Shown here: positions 44,303-56,008 of the stretch, in pieces | How the letters are laid out: each line of letters opens with the position of its first letter | Numbering within the stretch: position 1 is the first letter of the stretch | Source of the DNA: Neoceratodus forsteri | Lineage: Eukaryota; Chordata; Ceratodontiformes; Ceratodontidae | NCBI GenBank assembly: GCA_016271365.2 | Contig: CM057456.1 | Coordinates: 1,391,733,501 to 1,391,797,500, forward strand | DNA length: 64,000 nucleotides | Direction of reading: 5' to 3' | Notes under the pieces: generated by a model | Told to the model about the DNA's origin: nothing | The model's database searches: none | What the model saw: only the letters and a program-made list of their open reading frames with translations | Made by a program: the position numbers and the translations under genes

Positions 44303-46624
44303 GCATATCTTCACTTAGAACACTTATGCCATCTAATGTTGTTAGTGCAATTTGCAGATTGGCTTGTGTTGTCCGCTTCTTATTTGTTCAGTCATAGCAG
44401 GATTAAAGCTGTGCATTCTTATGTGAAAACAGCATCACCAATAAACAATCTTAGAAAGTTCAGATTTCTTCTGAAATACTTACATAAGACCCTTTGTTGA
44501 GAGGTTATGTTTTTGCAGAGCTATTATGAAGTAATCCAGTACCAAAGCCACTGCTTAAATTCTTTGGAAGTACATAAAAATTAGCATAATTAGATGAGTG
44601 AAATGGCTTGGCAAAAATCCATACCCCCCCCCCCCCAATACCAACCACACATTTCCCTTCCTGTCCCGGAGTGACATGGTTCAAATGTTAAAAAAAAAAG
44701 TCAAATAGATCATTTAAAATTAAAATTGAACCCAACCCCAACCAAACTTAAAAGACCAGACTGGAAATGCTTCGAAGAGTTCTACTTCCTTTATCAGGTC
44801 AGCAGCTACAGAGCAACATTTCACAAAATGCATAGGATAATCATTAATGGAATCTTAGATGAAAGGAAGGGGGGACAGAAAATGGGCCGGAGAGCAAGCA
44901 GGATCTGCGGTGATATTGTTGTTAGGGAAAATAGGCAGACTAGGTGGGCCAAGTGAGCATTATGTGCCAGCAAATTCTGTTTCTGTGTTTCACCAGGATA
45001 TTCATGTAAGTCCCTTCCCTGCCAGGGGTGCAGATGTGCTTGGCTCCAGGTAGGGTGCCACAATGATATCTACATTTTCTATGTATCTGTGGTTACCAAT
45101 GCACCACATTACCCATTAGGGAGGGAACCCACGCACCAAGTCATATGAATCAATGTCCACATAGGAGTGTAGGGCAATTCACATGTTTTTACTTCTCAGA
45201 TGAATAGACTTTCATTATAAGGCAGTACAAAAATAATTGATGTCAGATATACAGATGGGGAGCTAGCCCTCTACCTAACTCACAGCAGCAGGCTATTTGG
45301 TCACCAGTGTAGGAGCCCTCTAGTCCCCCTCAGCTGATATAGTCATCTATTGGCACAGATATGTAAGTAGTTATGTTGGATCTTGGTGCCGGCTTCTGGC
45401 TTGCTGTCCCAGCCCAAAGACATGATAGGATAGTTAGCAGCATCCATGACCTCTAAGGGTTAACATTGCTGGGACCAAAGATGTACTACCCTGCCTGGCA
45501 GCTAAAAGCAGCACAAACAGCAGGGGACACCAGCATGGTGATTTCCGCCAACCACAACCAAACTCGCACCTCTTTTTGTTGTTGAATTGAGTGACAGCTA
45601 GGGCACTGGCAGGTATTCCATCTCCATAACTGGGTACTCCTTTCTGTTTTTCTCTGTTCCCATCATGGGGCAGCAGCCCCTGGTGGTACACTTCCTCCCC
45701 TCCACTGACCAAAATCCAGACACAGAGAGCCATCAGTGCATGCCCCTTGAGAGGCACCTCCCCTCCAGCCAAATACTGACCTCTCACTTCAGTTTCTAAC
45801 CTCCAACTGCCTACTGCTAGGAAGAAGTGTGGCCTGTGCTGCTGCTGCAGTACGCCCTGTCCCCTGGCAGAGGTGCACCATACCAGCTCTGGGCTTAACT
45901 CTTCAGCTGCTAACTGGCAGCCTGCCTGCACAGCTGTACAAGCACAGGAAGTGAAACCACACCCTTCGGAATGTCCACCCCAAGGTGGGGTGGGCATTAC
46001 ATACAGATGATGCAAATTTTCAAAGTCCAAGTAGATAAAGTGTATGGCTCCATATGAAGTATCATACAGTAACAGCTGAAACAGGTATAAGACAGCAGTG
46101 AACAAAGCTGATCATTTCATTCTGGAGTTCTGGGGGCGCTATAAACCATAGAATACATAACCGTAGAACTCTTCTCTTGCAATTTGTTGTATTTATTTTT
46201 TGATGACCAGCTATGTGCACGTGTCATGAAATTGTCTATTTTCAAGCATGGCTTGGGAGGTACTTATGTGGCCATCAGAAACCCCGGAATGAAATTACAA
46301 CCTTGAACTTGCAGCTGCTTATCTCTTAGAATCTTCGTACACTTTTGAAGGTAAAGACTGTGAAAGCAAGAAGGGATGTGCCTTGATATTTGGCTGGGGA
46401 AGGGGGGCACTCTAATGTGTTTGGCACAGTTAAGGCTGTAGCATTTAGTTGCAATTACTCCAACTAGCATAGAACCTGTTAAAAAAAAAATATATATATA
46501 TATACACATTGTTTTCTGAAATGTCATACTGTACAGTATGTACTGGAACAGATTGAGCCTGCCCACTCCCAAACCTCCATCAATTACATTGTCCAGTAAT
46601 ATACTATCACCCCCCTCCCCCCAA
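44303..46624. other. Start of the 11.6-kb dynein intron
   Basis: A short plus-strand CR1 3' end is likely near 44930-44995 (GGCAGACTAGGTGGGCCAAG). A poly(C) run lies at 44625-44637 and a (TA)n run near 46490-46503. A 223-codon minus-strand reading frame at 45434-46105 has no recognisable domain. Confidence 0.55.
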
Positions 46625-46830
46625 CACTAATGCACACCTTAGTTATGTCAAGGTTGGACTACTGTAATGTGCTGTACCTTCGGTTATCTGCGAAGTTGTT
46701 GCACCATCTGCAGCTGGTCCCAAGTGCAGCAGCCCAGCTGGTTGCGAGGACCCTTCTGGTCCGACCGTATCACGCCGGTTCTCCGCACTCTTCACTGGCT
46801 GCCATACCATACTGTTGAAATTACACTAAT
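46625..46830 (+). mobile_element. L2-like LINE RT fragment
   Basis: Encodes SRLDYCNVLYLRLSAK, then in shifted frames HHLQLVPSAAAQLVART and ITPVLRTLHWLP, the same C-terminal block seen in the L2-like LINE at 8580-8740. Confidence 0.82.
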
Positions 46831-46929
46831 GACAGAATGTGCTTACTGGGGAGTGTAACAACCTCACCCACTTGCAGTTGACAGGAATATTGAATGTGGG
46901 CAACATGATATGAATCCAAAGCAAGTAAC

Positions 46930-47090
46930 TTAGAAACACAGACACTGCCGGCAGAAAAAGACCAAGGGTCCCTCCATTCTGCCTATATAAAGATGCTGAC
47001 TTGAGCAGGATCAAGAGACCGCCATGGTAACTGGACCTGATCACAGTCACTCAGCATACACTGGCAGAACTGGTAGCTCAGTATTTTAAT
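46930..47090 (-). mobile_element. CR1 3' end fragment
   Basis: The plus strand shows TTAGAAACACAGACACTGCC and GGCAGAAAAAGACCAAGGGT, a decayed version of the CR1 3' end in this window. Confidence 0.6.
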
Positions 47091-47194
47091 TCTTTCACAT
47101 GTCAAATCCTAACCTTTGGGCCACCCTTCCCCCACAGAAGCTCTGAAGCAAGGGTTACCAAAAAGGACATTGGCAGCAAAGACAGGTTTCAAAG

Positions 47195-47850
47195 AACTTG
47201 TGCCAACCATGACCCAGACTCACAGGACTACATAAGGGCTGGTTAGTCTTTCCTCCTGGGGTGAGACACAAATGGTGAGTCCTGAGTAGGACGAAACACG
47301 TTTCTATGTTTTCTGTTCTCAGCTGTTGCAGATTGTGTGAGAAGCCCTTTGGCAGCATGCAGTCCTCCTTAAAGCAGAACCTGTCTAAATTTTCAGGGTG
47401 ATTTGCATGTACATCCCATGATGCTCTGAATTATGGGGGGATGTGTGATTTTTGTATTTCCTGGAAACCTGGCTTTTGTTGCCAGTGCCCTTTTGAGTAA
47501 CCCTTGCCTCAGTGCTTTTGTGCTGAGGTTCTTTGTCTTTTTAGCTTGCTTTCTAATTTTGGGCCCACCAAATCAGTCTGACCATGTAAGATCTGTTTCT
47601 TTTTTTTTGCGCCTGAGTGAGACATAGATGAGGCACACTAATGAGTGCTGAGTAGGACAAAACATGTCTGTGTAGGACAAAACATGTGTCTGCGTCTTCT
47701 GTTATTAGATTTTGCAGATTGTGTAAGAAGTTGTTTCGCACTGTACATTCTTGCTTAAAGCAGAACCTCTCTACATTTTCATGGTGATTTATATATACAT
47801 AGCATGCTTTGCATTATGGGTTCATGCATGATTTTGCATTTTCTTCAAGC
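47195..47850. repeat. Diverged direct duplication, ~280 bp units
   Basis: Two copies in the same order: GAGTCCTGAGTAGGACGAAA / GAGTGCTGAGTAGGACAAAA, GTTGCAGATTGTGTGAGAAG / TTTGCAGATTGTGTAAGAAG, AAAGCAGAACCTGTCTA / AAAGCAGAACCTCTCTA and GTGATTTGCATGTACAT / GTGATTTATATATACAT. The second copy has an extra local repeat of TAGGACAAAACATG. Probably a TE; family not recognised. Confidence 0.75.
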
Positions 47851-48145
47851 CCATAGACATAGAAACATAGAATCTGCCAGCAGATAAGGACCACTTGGCC
47901 TACCAAGTCTGTCCATTTTTCCCTGCCTATAGTATCAGCACAGGATCCTACTTGATCTCTGGCCTCCCCCCCCCCCCTTCACTTTTCCTAAGATTCCCTT
48001 ATGCCTATCTCATGTACTCTTGAATGCCACCACTGTTTTGACCCCCACCACCTTTGCTGGAAGACTGTTCCAGGAATCCACCACTCTTTCTGTGAAGAAG
48101 TACTTCTTCACATCTCTCCTGAATCTACCCCCTTCCAGCTTCTTA

Positions 48146-49642
48146 TCATGCCCCCTTGTCCTTGGAGCACCTTTTTTTCTGAAAAATACTTCCCTCTTGT
48201 ACCTTGTTTACCCCTGCGAGGTATTTAAAGGGCTTTATCACATCCCCCCTCTCTCTCTCCTCTCTTCTCTTTAATTTGTCCTTGTCGGGCTTCCGATGCA
48301 GACCCTGCACCATTTTAGCTGCCCTCCTCTGAACCAGTTCCACACAGGCTATGTCCTTTCTGAGATATGATCTCCAGAACTGCACAGTACTCTAGCTGGG
48401 GTCTTACCAGCAATCTATACAGAGGCAACACCACCTCCCTCTTTCTGCTGGTGATACCCCTCCCTGTGCATCCCACTAGCCCTCCCAGCTGCCTTGTTGC
48501 ACTGCCTGGCCACATTTAGGTAATCTGATATGATCACCCCCAGGTATCTTTCCTTTTTGGTGGTCATCAGTACCACCTCCCGCATTTTGTACTCCACTCC
48601 TGGATTTATGTGCCCAAAGTGCATTATTTTGCACTTTTTTGCATTGAAACCCAGCTGCCATACCCTCTACCACTACTTAAGTATTCTCAACTCTCTGCTA
48701 ATCCTTTCCACCCACTCTGGAGTGTTCATCCAATTGCAGTTTGGTGTCATCTGCAAAGACGCAGACCTTCCCTTTCAGCTTCTCTGCAATCTCACTTATA
48801 AAGACATTAAAGAGGACCAGTCCCAGCACTGATCCTGAGGCACCCTGCTGATCAACTTCTCTTCCTATGAGTGAACTCTGTTTACCACCATCTTCTGCTG
48901 CCTATCCCTTAGCCAATTTCTTACCCAGTTTACCACCTTTGGACCCACTCCTAAGCTACTCAGTTTGCTTACTAGTCTCCTGTATGGAACAGTGTCAGAT
49001 ACCTTGCTGAAATGTTGGTAGGCTACGTCCACCACTCTACCCTGATCTAGTTCCTTGGTCAGCCAGTCAAAGAATTCTATCAAATGTATTTGATATGATC
49101 TCCCCCCAAGAATCCATGATGCTGCGGGTCTTGTAACCTATTAGATTCAAGATATTCTACAATCCTTTCTTTCAGCAGAGATTCCATTAACTTCCCCATG
49201 ACCAAAGTCAGGTTGACTGGCCTATAATTGCCAGGGTATTCCCTACAACCACTTATGTGAAGTGGGACTACATCTGCTCTCCTCCAGTCCTCCAGGTCCA
49301 CTCCAGTTTTCAGTGAGCTGTTAAATAGGATAGTCAGAGCTCTAGCCAGTACCTCTCTGAGTTCCCTTAATACCCTTGGGTGGACCCCCATCTGGTCCCA
49401 TTACTTCGTCCACTTTCAGATTTGCAAGCCTTTTCAGGACTCTGTCCTCCAAAATGGACAAGTGTCCACCTCCCTCCAGTGCTCTTGTTATATTTTTGTG
49501 GCCCCTCCCCATCTCTTTCCTTTGTGAACACTGAACAAATATATTTGTTCAGGATGTCTGCCTTTTCTTGTTTTCCCTCTGCACAGTCTCCCCTCCTTAC
49601 CTTCTTAACCATACAATCCCACCCCGGCCTTCCTTTTTTCAC
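48146..49642 (-). pseudogene. CR1 #4 reverse transcriptase, broken
   Basis: Minus strand, N to C: GVHPRVLRELREVLARALTI, EDWRRADVVPLHISGC, PGNYRPVNLTLVMGKLMESL, MIEFFDWLTKELDQGR, VDVAYQHFSKVSDTVPYRRL (the LDFSKAFD block decayed, so the first catalytic Asp is lost), VVNWVRNWLRDRQQK and then the C-terminal block VELVQRRAAKMVQGLHRKPD. There are many frame changes. The region with the FADD box is degraded around 48760. Confidence 0.83.
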
Positions 49643-49865
49643 TTAAATACTTAAAAATATTCTTATCCCGGTTTGTTACTGCTGTGGCTATTCTTTCTTC
49701 AGTTTGTGCTTTTGTACTCTTCACTGCTCTCCATCCTTCCCTCTGTTTCCCTAATACACCTCCCTATCCTCCTCCCTCTGCATCTCCTTGTATCTTCTGA
49801 ATGCTGTCCTCTTAACTTTTACCTTTTCTGCCACCTCTTTCAAGAACTGTAGTCTTTTTCCTCTT

Positions 49866-50090
49866 TCATTTATTTATTTAAAATTTGGTAACTGGAAAAG
49901 GCACGCTGAGCTGAGGCTCATTTCCAGGTGTGACACGGAGGTTAGGGAAGTCGCAAACAACAGAGGAAAAAAGGAAATTTTCAGTAATTTCAGTACACAA
50001 GTGCAATTTAGCAAACCAAACAAGTTTCATCCGGGCAAAGTTAAAAGCCTCAGCGCAGTTAAGTACTTTGTCTCCCTTGCTGGACGCAGA
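49866..50090. mobile_element. Short insertion in CR1 #4
   Basis: Sequence absent from CR1 #1 at the same point. It begins TTTATTTATTTAAAATTTGG, so it may be the reversed 3' end of a LINE like the fragment in the gypsy LTR. Borders approximate. Confidence 0.5.
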
Positions 50091-50196
50091 GGTTTGTTGC
50101 CTTCACTATGGCCCTTTTTAGTTTCCCCGACTATTTTTCCACCCCACCCAGCTCATCCCCCCTGCCAGGTCATCCCTGAGGCATTCACCCATCCTT

Positions 50197-50517
50197 TTAA
50201 AATCTTCCATCCTGAAATCTTGAACCCTTGCTTTGGGGGTTCAGTTCCACAGCCGTCCTTATATTGAACCACACTGTACAGTGGTCACTGGTCGCTAGGT
50301 AGCCCTCCACCTTGACGTCTGCAACACTGCCCCTGTTGGTGAGTACCAACCCCAGTATTGCTCCATCAGTAGCGGATTCACTGACTAGTTGCCTGAGGAA
50401 CGTCCCCTTCAGGGAGTCCAGGAGTTCCCTGCTTCTAGCTGAAGCTGCAGCTGGGAGGCTCCAGTCTACATCCAGCAGACTGAAGTCCCCCACCAACAGC
50501 ATTTCCCCCTTTTCCAC
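50197..50517 (-). pseudogene. CR1 #4 endonuclease fragment
   Basis: The minus strand encodes MLLVGDFSLLDVDW (metal-site GDFN-type block with Ser for Asn), LVLTNRGSVADVKVEGYLAT and SDHCTVWFNIRT (catalytic SDH). It is the C-terminal half of the AP-endonuclease, open for 106 codons. Confidence 0.85.
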
Positions 50518-51354
50518 CAGCTTGCTAATGGCTTCATCAGTACTTTATCTAACTACCCCCATGCTGAAGGTGTCTAAATCACACCAGTGTGACTAGGGGC
50601 TGCATTCCCTGTCTCTGGGGTGACCCACAGTACCTCTGCTCCCCCGTTTTCTCGGTATCTCTGTCACTTTAATGCCCTTCCTCACATGGAGTACCATAAC
50701 CCTTCCTTTCTTTCCCACCCTCTCTTTCCTGAACAGGATATATCAGTCACAGAACAGCACTCAAACAGCTTCACTGTCGAAGTGCTGAGGTAAGGTTTAT
50801 TTGGCCCTAACAACTAATTAAATTTGAATCGCTGGTGAGATTTTATTTGCTGTTCGAATGCTGCTCTGTGACTGATTGTTCTTTTGGGCTGGCTGCCCTC
50901 TTCACAGCACCGACCCCATTTCCGACAGCATCACAGTAGCCACCTGTGGACGTTCTGAACAGAATATAGCCTGGTATGTCCATGTCCCAGTCATGGTTTT
51001 CAGTGCGTCATGACTCGGCAATGGCCACTCTATCCAGGTCAGCCTCTGCCACTGTGGCCTCTAGGTCTGGAATGTTATTTCCTAGACTGCTAGCATTCAC
51101 ACAGATGGCTTTCCTGGTTTTGTACCCACTCCGTTTGGTATCCCTCTTTTTTTGCTTTCTCTCCTTCCCCCTCTCATTTTAATTCACTCGCTCCCATCCC
51201 CCTTCATTTCTTCCACCCTGCTACCTGTATTTGTTTGTATCCCAGGGGATTCCACTCCCCTCAGGTTTTCCCTACTCTCTGCCTCAGCCTGTGTGAGGAG
51301 GTGCAGTTTCTGCCTCCCTGCTCTCTTCCACCACCCACCTCAGCTAGTTTAAAT

Positions 51355-51867
51355 GTTCATCAGAGTAACATTTAAATGTCCACTGAGGACTGTGGAACCA
51401 CTCTCTGATGAATGCAAAAAACAAAAATGATATTATTTGGGACATCAGCCAAGTTGAAAGAAAATAGTAATAATTTACAAATTAGGTCAATTGATGGTGT
51501 TGTTTATGAAAATATAATAACTGGTCAGCAATTTCTCTCAATGTACTGACCAGGTTGATATTTTCCATAACAACCAGCTGGTTGTTATGACATTCATGAG
51601 CCATGCCAGTCAAACTATGCTGCTGCCTCATTGGCCAACATTTGGTATGTGGATGGGGCCAAACAGTCTCACAAACTGCTGGAGAAAAATTGCTGGTCTG
51701 TTATTATATAAAATAAAAGATGGGGAGGGTGTTGCATATGAGAATTTAATGCCACCCTCATTGTGGGATGCTTTGATAAACCCCTCGGGTTTCACCCTCA
51801 GGGTTTTTGTAGCATCCCACAACTCGGGTGTGCATTAAATTCCCATATCAAACCCTTCCCCATCCAT
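51355..51867. repeat. Palindrome-rich insertion in CR1 #4
   Basis: Contains a perfect 24-bp palindrome at 51566-51589 centred on ACCAGCTGGT and a ~150-bp hairpin at 51718-51867. The hairpin's arms are GAATTTAATGC / GCATTAAATTC and GTGGGATGCT / AGCATCCCAC, with the loop CCTCGGGTTTCACCCTCAGG. The loop recalls those at 60400 and 62510. Confidence 0.8.
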
Positions 51868-52655
51868 TATTCTCTCTGTAAACAATATTAAATACTTGGG
51901 AGTTACTTTAGATCCTGCATTAAATTATGGCTCCCTTGTACAGGTAATTACGGCCAAAATCCATGCAAAAATTGCCTTATTAAATAGGCTTCTAAGCTTT
52001 TTGACTGCTGATGCATGATTGGCAATTGCAAATCAGTGTTTATTGGCTATACTGCTTTATGCCTTTATAGTGGTTGACAATGCACCTGTTGGTGTAGTAC
52101 GGCGGAAATCTGTGTTATTACATAAGGTAGGAAGATTTGTGCTTTTAGCACTAAACATTCTACATCATTGTGAAATCATTAACAATTTGGGGTGGTTACC
52201 TGCTGCACAACTACATAGGTTTGTAATGGCCAAATTTATATTTAGAATACAGCAATCTGGAATACCTTTTACGTTAAGAAATCAATTGGTAGAACTAAAT
52301 AATGACATTTATGCAAGATCAACAGGAGATCAGACTTTAAGCGTACCTTAAGTGGACAGCGTACTTATGCATCCGTTGCACCTACTACTTGAAATAATAT
52401 TCCTATATACATTAGAAGTACAGCTAGCTATGATCTGTTTGTAAAGGTTTTAAAAGGTCACCTTAGGAACTTGTTGAAGTGTGACTATTTTTGGAAAGTG
52501 TTTTTTTATTACGCCGTAGAATTTATATTCCTATTTATATATTTCGTATGTTTTGTATATTGTGAGTATTGTATGTATATTTTAATGACCACAGGTCGTA
52601 CCTGTAAAAGGGATTGTATCCCAGAGTACTAACCCATATACAAATAAAAATAAAA
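51868..52655 (+). mobile_element. LINE 3' remnant inserted in CR1 #4
   Basis: Encodes NNIKYLGVTLDPALNYGS, IHAKIALLNRLLSFLTADA and LGWLPAAQLHRFVMAKFIF, post-RT blocks of a Jockey-group LINE, with a stop after LTADA. It ends in CAAATAAAAATAAAATCAGG, where CR1 sequence resumes. Confidence 0.75.
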
Positions 52656-52659
52656 TCAG

Positions 52660-52935
52660 GTGCTGGCCAACACCCCTGTATAGGTCTTTATCCTCCCAGA
52701 TGGGTCCCCAGTCCCCAATGTAGCCACACCCTTCCTCGCTGCACCATTCCTTCAGCCATGAGTTGAAGCTCCTGCTGCAGAGATTCCCTCCTCAATCCTC
52801 CCCCGCTGTAGACAGGCAGCACTTCAGCACAAACCACTGAGCATGCTACCTGTCTTAAGACCTATCCCCAGCTCCTAAACTCCTCCTACACTGTCCCAGT
52901 CCCATCTCTTGCCAGGTCATTAGTCCGAGGTGGAC
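52660..52935 (-). pseudogene. CR1 #4 ORF1 esterase-like fragment
   Basis: The minus strand reads YVIVHL, then after a frameshift NDLARDGTGTV, matching the GTNDLA block of the SGNH-type esterase in CR1 ORF1, which may help the protein act at membranes. Downstream come SFNSWLKEWCSEEG and GPIWEDKDLYRGVGQHL-type wording. Too decayed to work. Confidence 0.7.
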
Positions 52936-53514
52936 AATGACGTATAGTTCTGCCTTCTGTCCTGCTGCCATACTGATCCTTAGGCTCTACTTCCCATCCC
53001 TCTGGGCCATGGTGCTGCATAGGCACCCAACCTCCCTCTCCCCTTCCTTTCCTATTCCCCGATCTATCCCCCCCTCACAGCTGAGTCCCCCACCAGAAGT
53101 TGCTTCCTCTGGGATCCTCTTCCACTCTCCTCTGGGATCCTCTTCCACCCTCCTTGGGGTCTCCTCTACAGGGCCTCTCCATATTAGTTTGTTACAGATA
53201 CAGATGCAATAAGCACTGCTGGATTGGGCTCTCCAGCTCGGTGTATAACAAACCAAGTGGCTCATCTTCTTCTAGGAGATTTTCCACCAGACTAACTGCC
53301 TAAAACACAGATATGCCTATTGAGTGTTTTGGTAACTGTAGCTTTCAACCCTGTTAAGTAGTTAAAAAGGAAAAAAAATCCTTCCAACCTGTGAAGAATG
53401 GTAGGTCACAGTAAACAAGACTTAACAGATGGCAGTACTGACGCACCTTATGAGACTACAGAAGGATGCTTTTGACAACAGTGGGTATTGAAGGTGGCAT
53501 TTATCACCCAACAG

Positions 53515-53880
53515 ATAATGTATTTAGTTCCTTAAAGAAGTTGCTTGGAATACATAAGACCTTTTGTAATACATAAAAAATGTTCCAGGACTAGAGGGCA
53601 TGGGATGAAGTTGAGGAAGGACGATTCAGAGGAAATGTGAGGAAGAATTTCTTCACAGAAAGGGTGGTAGACAAGTGGAAAACCCTGCCTGAGGAAGTGG
53701 TGGGGGTTGAACAATCACAGGATTTAAGAATGCATGGGATAGACATGTGGGAATCCCGCAGGTCAGGGGTAAGGGACAACAGACTTCTAGAAAAACTTAG
53801 TGATCTTACAAACTCAAATGGGCATTCTGGGTGGGCCATAGGCCCTTATCTGCCGACAGTATCTATGTATTTATGTACAT
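53515..53880 (+). mobile_element. CR1 3' end, forward strand
   Basis: Encodes the CR1 C-terminal blocks NFFTERVVDKWKTLPEEVVG and FKNAWD-like LRMHGIDMWE, then the 3' end (GGGTGGGCCATAGGCCCTTATCTGCCGACAG type, complement of the ends in CR1 #1 and #2). 5'-truncated. Confidence 0.85.
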
Positions 53881-54500
53881 AAAACTGGAAGAGATATGGG
53901 TTAAGAAAAAGAGTTAAAATAACATCTGATGGGCCAGCGCACAGCCTTGACTGTGATCCAAGGCAGGGAGCAAACTTGTGAAGCTGCATTGGGAGACAGC
54001 CCACACTAGGGCAGCTGCTGGTCAGCAGTGTACGTTGGCTTGGGAGGGTTGATAGTGGATCTATGGCACTACAGCATCCTCTGCCTTCAGGCCTGGGAGC
54101 TTGCCCTTTTTGCAGGTGTATGCTGTCTTTGCATGAGGCTGATGTATGCTGCAGTATGCCAGAGGAAATGTTCAGGGGACAGAATGGAAGAAAAACAACT
54201 GGTTGCCATCAGGATGAAGGCTACCAGTACTCTCTGCCTCCCGGAAGCTCTGCCACCTACTTACCAGAGCCAGCGGGGAGGTCGGCCCTGTCCTCTGACC
54301 TTCCTGTCACGGGGTAAAGCTGTGGGTGGCTGACAGAAGTGGTTGGGTTTGTGGCTTTGGGGACTGAGTAGCTGTGTGCGAGTACCTTATTCTGAATATT
54401 TGGGCTGATTATTCTGTTTAGATCCCAAATATCTTGGTGTTTGATATTTGTATTCCGTGGGGGGGTATTAAAAAAAATAAAGATAAAGAAATAGTCTGCC
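53881..54500. other. Intronic sequence with nothing recognised
   Basis: No supported feature. Confidence 0.5.
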
Positions 54501-55070
54501 AGACTCCTCCCCAGCCCAGATCTTTAAAACCAAGTCCCCCCCCCCTCTCTTTTAGGAAACCCAGTCCCACCCTTCTCCCCTTCCAGCAGCTGTAATTTGA
54601 TATTAAGTAGAATAACTCCCATGATGGACAACTGGCACAACACACCTGCCTCCATGGCCAGCCACCATCTCAGTGCTCATTTGTGCTTAAATAAAACTAA
54701 CACCCCAGCATCCAGTTCTTGCATGCATCTTACCGTCATAACAAGAAAGTGACTGACACAAACCCGCCCTCCTTTGTGGTCATCCGCCTGCTACAGAATG
54801 AAAGCATTGCCGCACGTGCTCACTCTGTGTAGTGAAACGATTAGCTTGGGGGGTTAGTTTTTTAAGCACAAACGAGCACTTAGATGGCAGCCCACCATGG
54901 AGGCAGGCGGATTGTACTGGTCAACCATTGTGGGAGTTTTTCCAACACAAAATATCAAATTGTGGGTGCTGAGGAGGAGGAGGGAGGGAGGGATTGAGTT
55001 GCTTATAGAGGGTGAGGGGGAAGGGGGCTTGCATTTAATGATTTGGGCTTGGGAGGAGGGTGGGGCTGTG
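54501..55070. repeat. Large inverted repeat, ~210-bp arms
   Basis: Arm 1 (54501-54708) and arm 2 (54846-55070) are complementary with roughly 20 percent differences: CTCATTTGTGCTTAAATAAA / AGCACAAACGAGC, CTGCCTCCATGG / CCATGGAGGCAG, AATTTGATATT / AATATCAAATT and AGCCCAGATC / GATTTGGGCTT. The spacer is about 137 bp. No coding sequence. Possibly a foldback transposon. Confidence 0.85.
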
Positions 55071-55869
55071 TCCTTTACTCTGTTTTAGTGTTAAAAGTAA
55101 TATTTCCTGAATAGGTAAAAGATGAATAGTACATTATTCATGGTGTTCAGGAAGTACTGTTTGTTGTTCACAGACCCCTAAGGCTGAGTGGTTACCGATT
55201 ACAGCCTGAGAGGAGATGCAGAGTCTAGATGGCAGAAAAACCTCTTTAGTAAAAAATAAGACCTGCAGTATTATAAAACAAGGGTTGGAAATGGCACATT
55301 CTGATTGACAGCATTCTAAGAGGTTATGTCAACAACTGGAAACCCGCATGTACAGTAAAACCAAATTGTATCTTTTAAAACAATCATTTTTAAAAAATAT
55401 TTTAGTTTAATGATTGCATCAAAGCACTCCAGCACCTTTGTTACTCTAACCCGAGGGGCATAAGGCACTTGGTTATACCCCAAGTCTCAAGACCTCAAGA
55501 CATTAACAGACAGTAACCCAACCACTGGTCTACAAACCTTAATTGAAAAAAACACAAGACCTAATGGAATGGATTGAGCTGGGGATAAGAATGTTTTTGT
55601 TTGTTTTGTTTTGTAAGTGGGTATTTTAGAAATTGAAAGTACTTTAAAACTAGTTTATATTGATAGTGTATTTGATGAGAGTGACCAATAAAGAATGTAT
55701 GTTATTGAAAAAAAAAGAACAAGTGCTGGCCAGTCAAGTAGCGGAATTTTAGTTAAAATCTTTACTAAAAGTAATGTTTTAATTAACTTGGCTAGATACC
55801 ATTAAAGCCACAGTATTTTTTGCATGAGATACCGTGTCATTTTATCTCATCTCTGGATTTGTTTACTAG
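55071..55869. other. DNAH11: End of the 11.6-kb dynein intron
   Basis: Nothing recognised apart from an AT-rich end (AATAAAGAATG...GAAAAAAAAAG) near 55688-55718. It ends TTGTTTACTAG/A. Confidence 0.55.
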
Positions 55870-56008
55870 ACCCTGTGCCATGGTTGTCCCCGACATTGAA
55901 CTGATCTGCGAGATTATGCTGGTAGCGGAAGGGTTCACTGATGCCAGGTTGCTAGCAAGGAAGTTTATCACCTTGTACACCCTCTGCAGAGAGCTCCTCT
56001 CTAAACAG
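55870..56008 (+). CDS. DNAH11: Axonemal dynein heavy chain, AAA1 C-terminal exon
   Basis: Completes the Arg begun before the GC donor at 44297, then [40 protein letters not shown] and ELLSKQ, the small alpha-helical part of AAA1. Acceptor TTTACTAG/A, donor CAG/GTATTT (phase 0). PDIE and the DAR wording fit DNAH11; DNAH9 and DNAH17 have PDFE as I recall. The gene continues beyond the window. Confidence 0.96.

Larger units (their letters stand above)
47870..53290 (-). mobile_element. CR1 LINE #4, long copy, reverse strand
   Basis: Reads from about 53290 (ORF1/5' region) to its 3' end at 47870 (GAAACATAGAATCTGCCAGC on the plus strand). It holds ORF1 esterase wording, endonuclease and RT remnants. 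It is interrupted at about 49866-50090 and by a LINE plus hairpin block at 51355-52655. This is the most complete CR1 here, though no frame is intact. Confidence 0.85.

Noticed and set aside
49788..50267. 159-codon plus-strand frame
   Set aside because: Antisense to CR1 #4 and its insertion. No domain seen.
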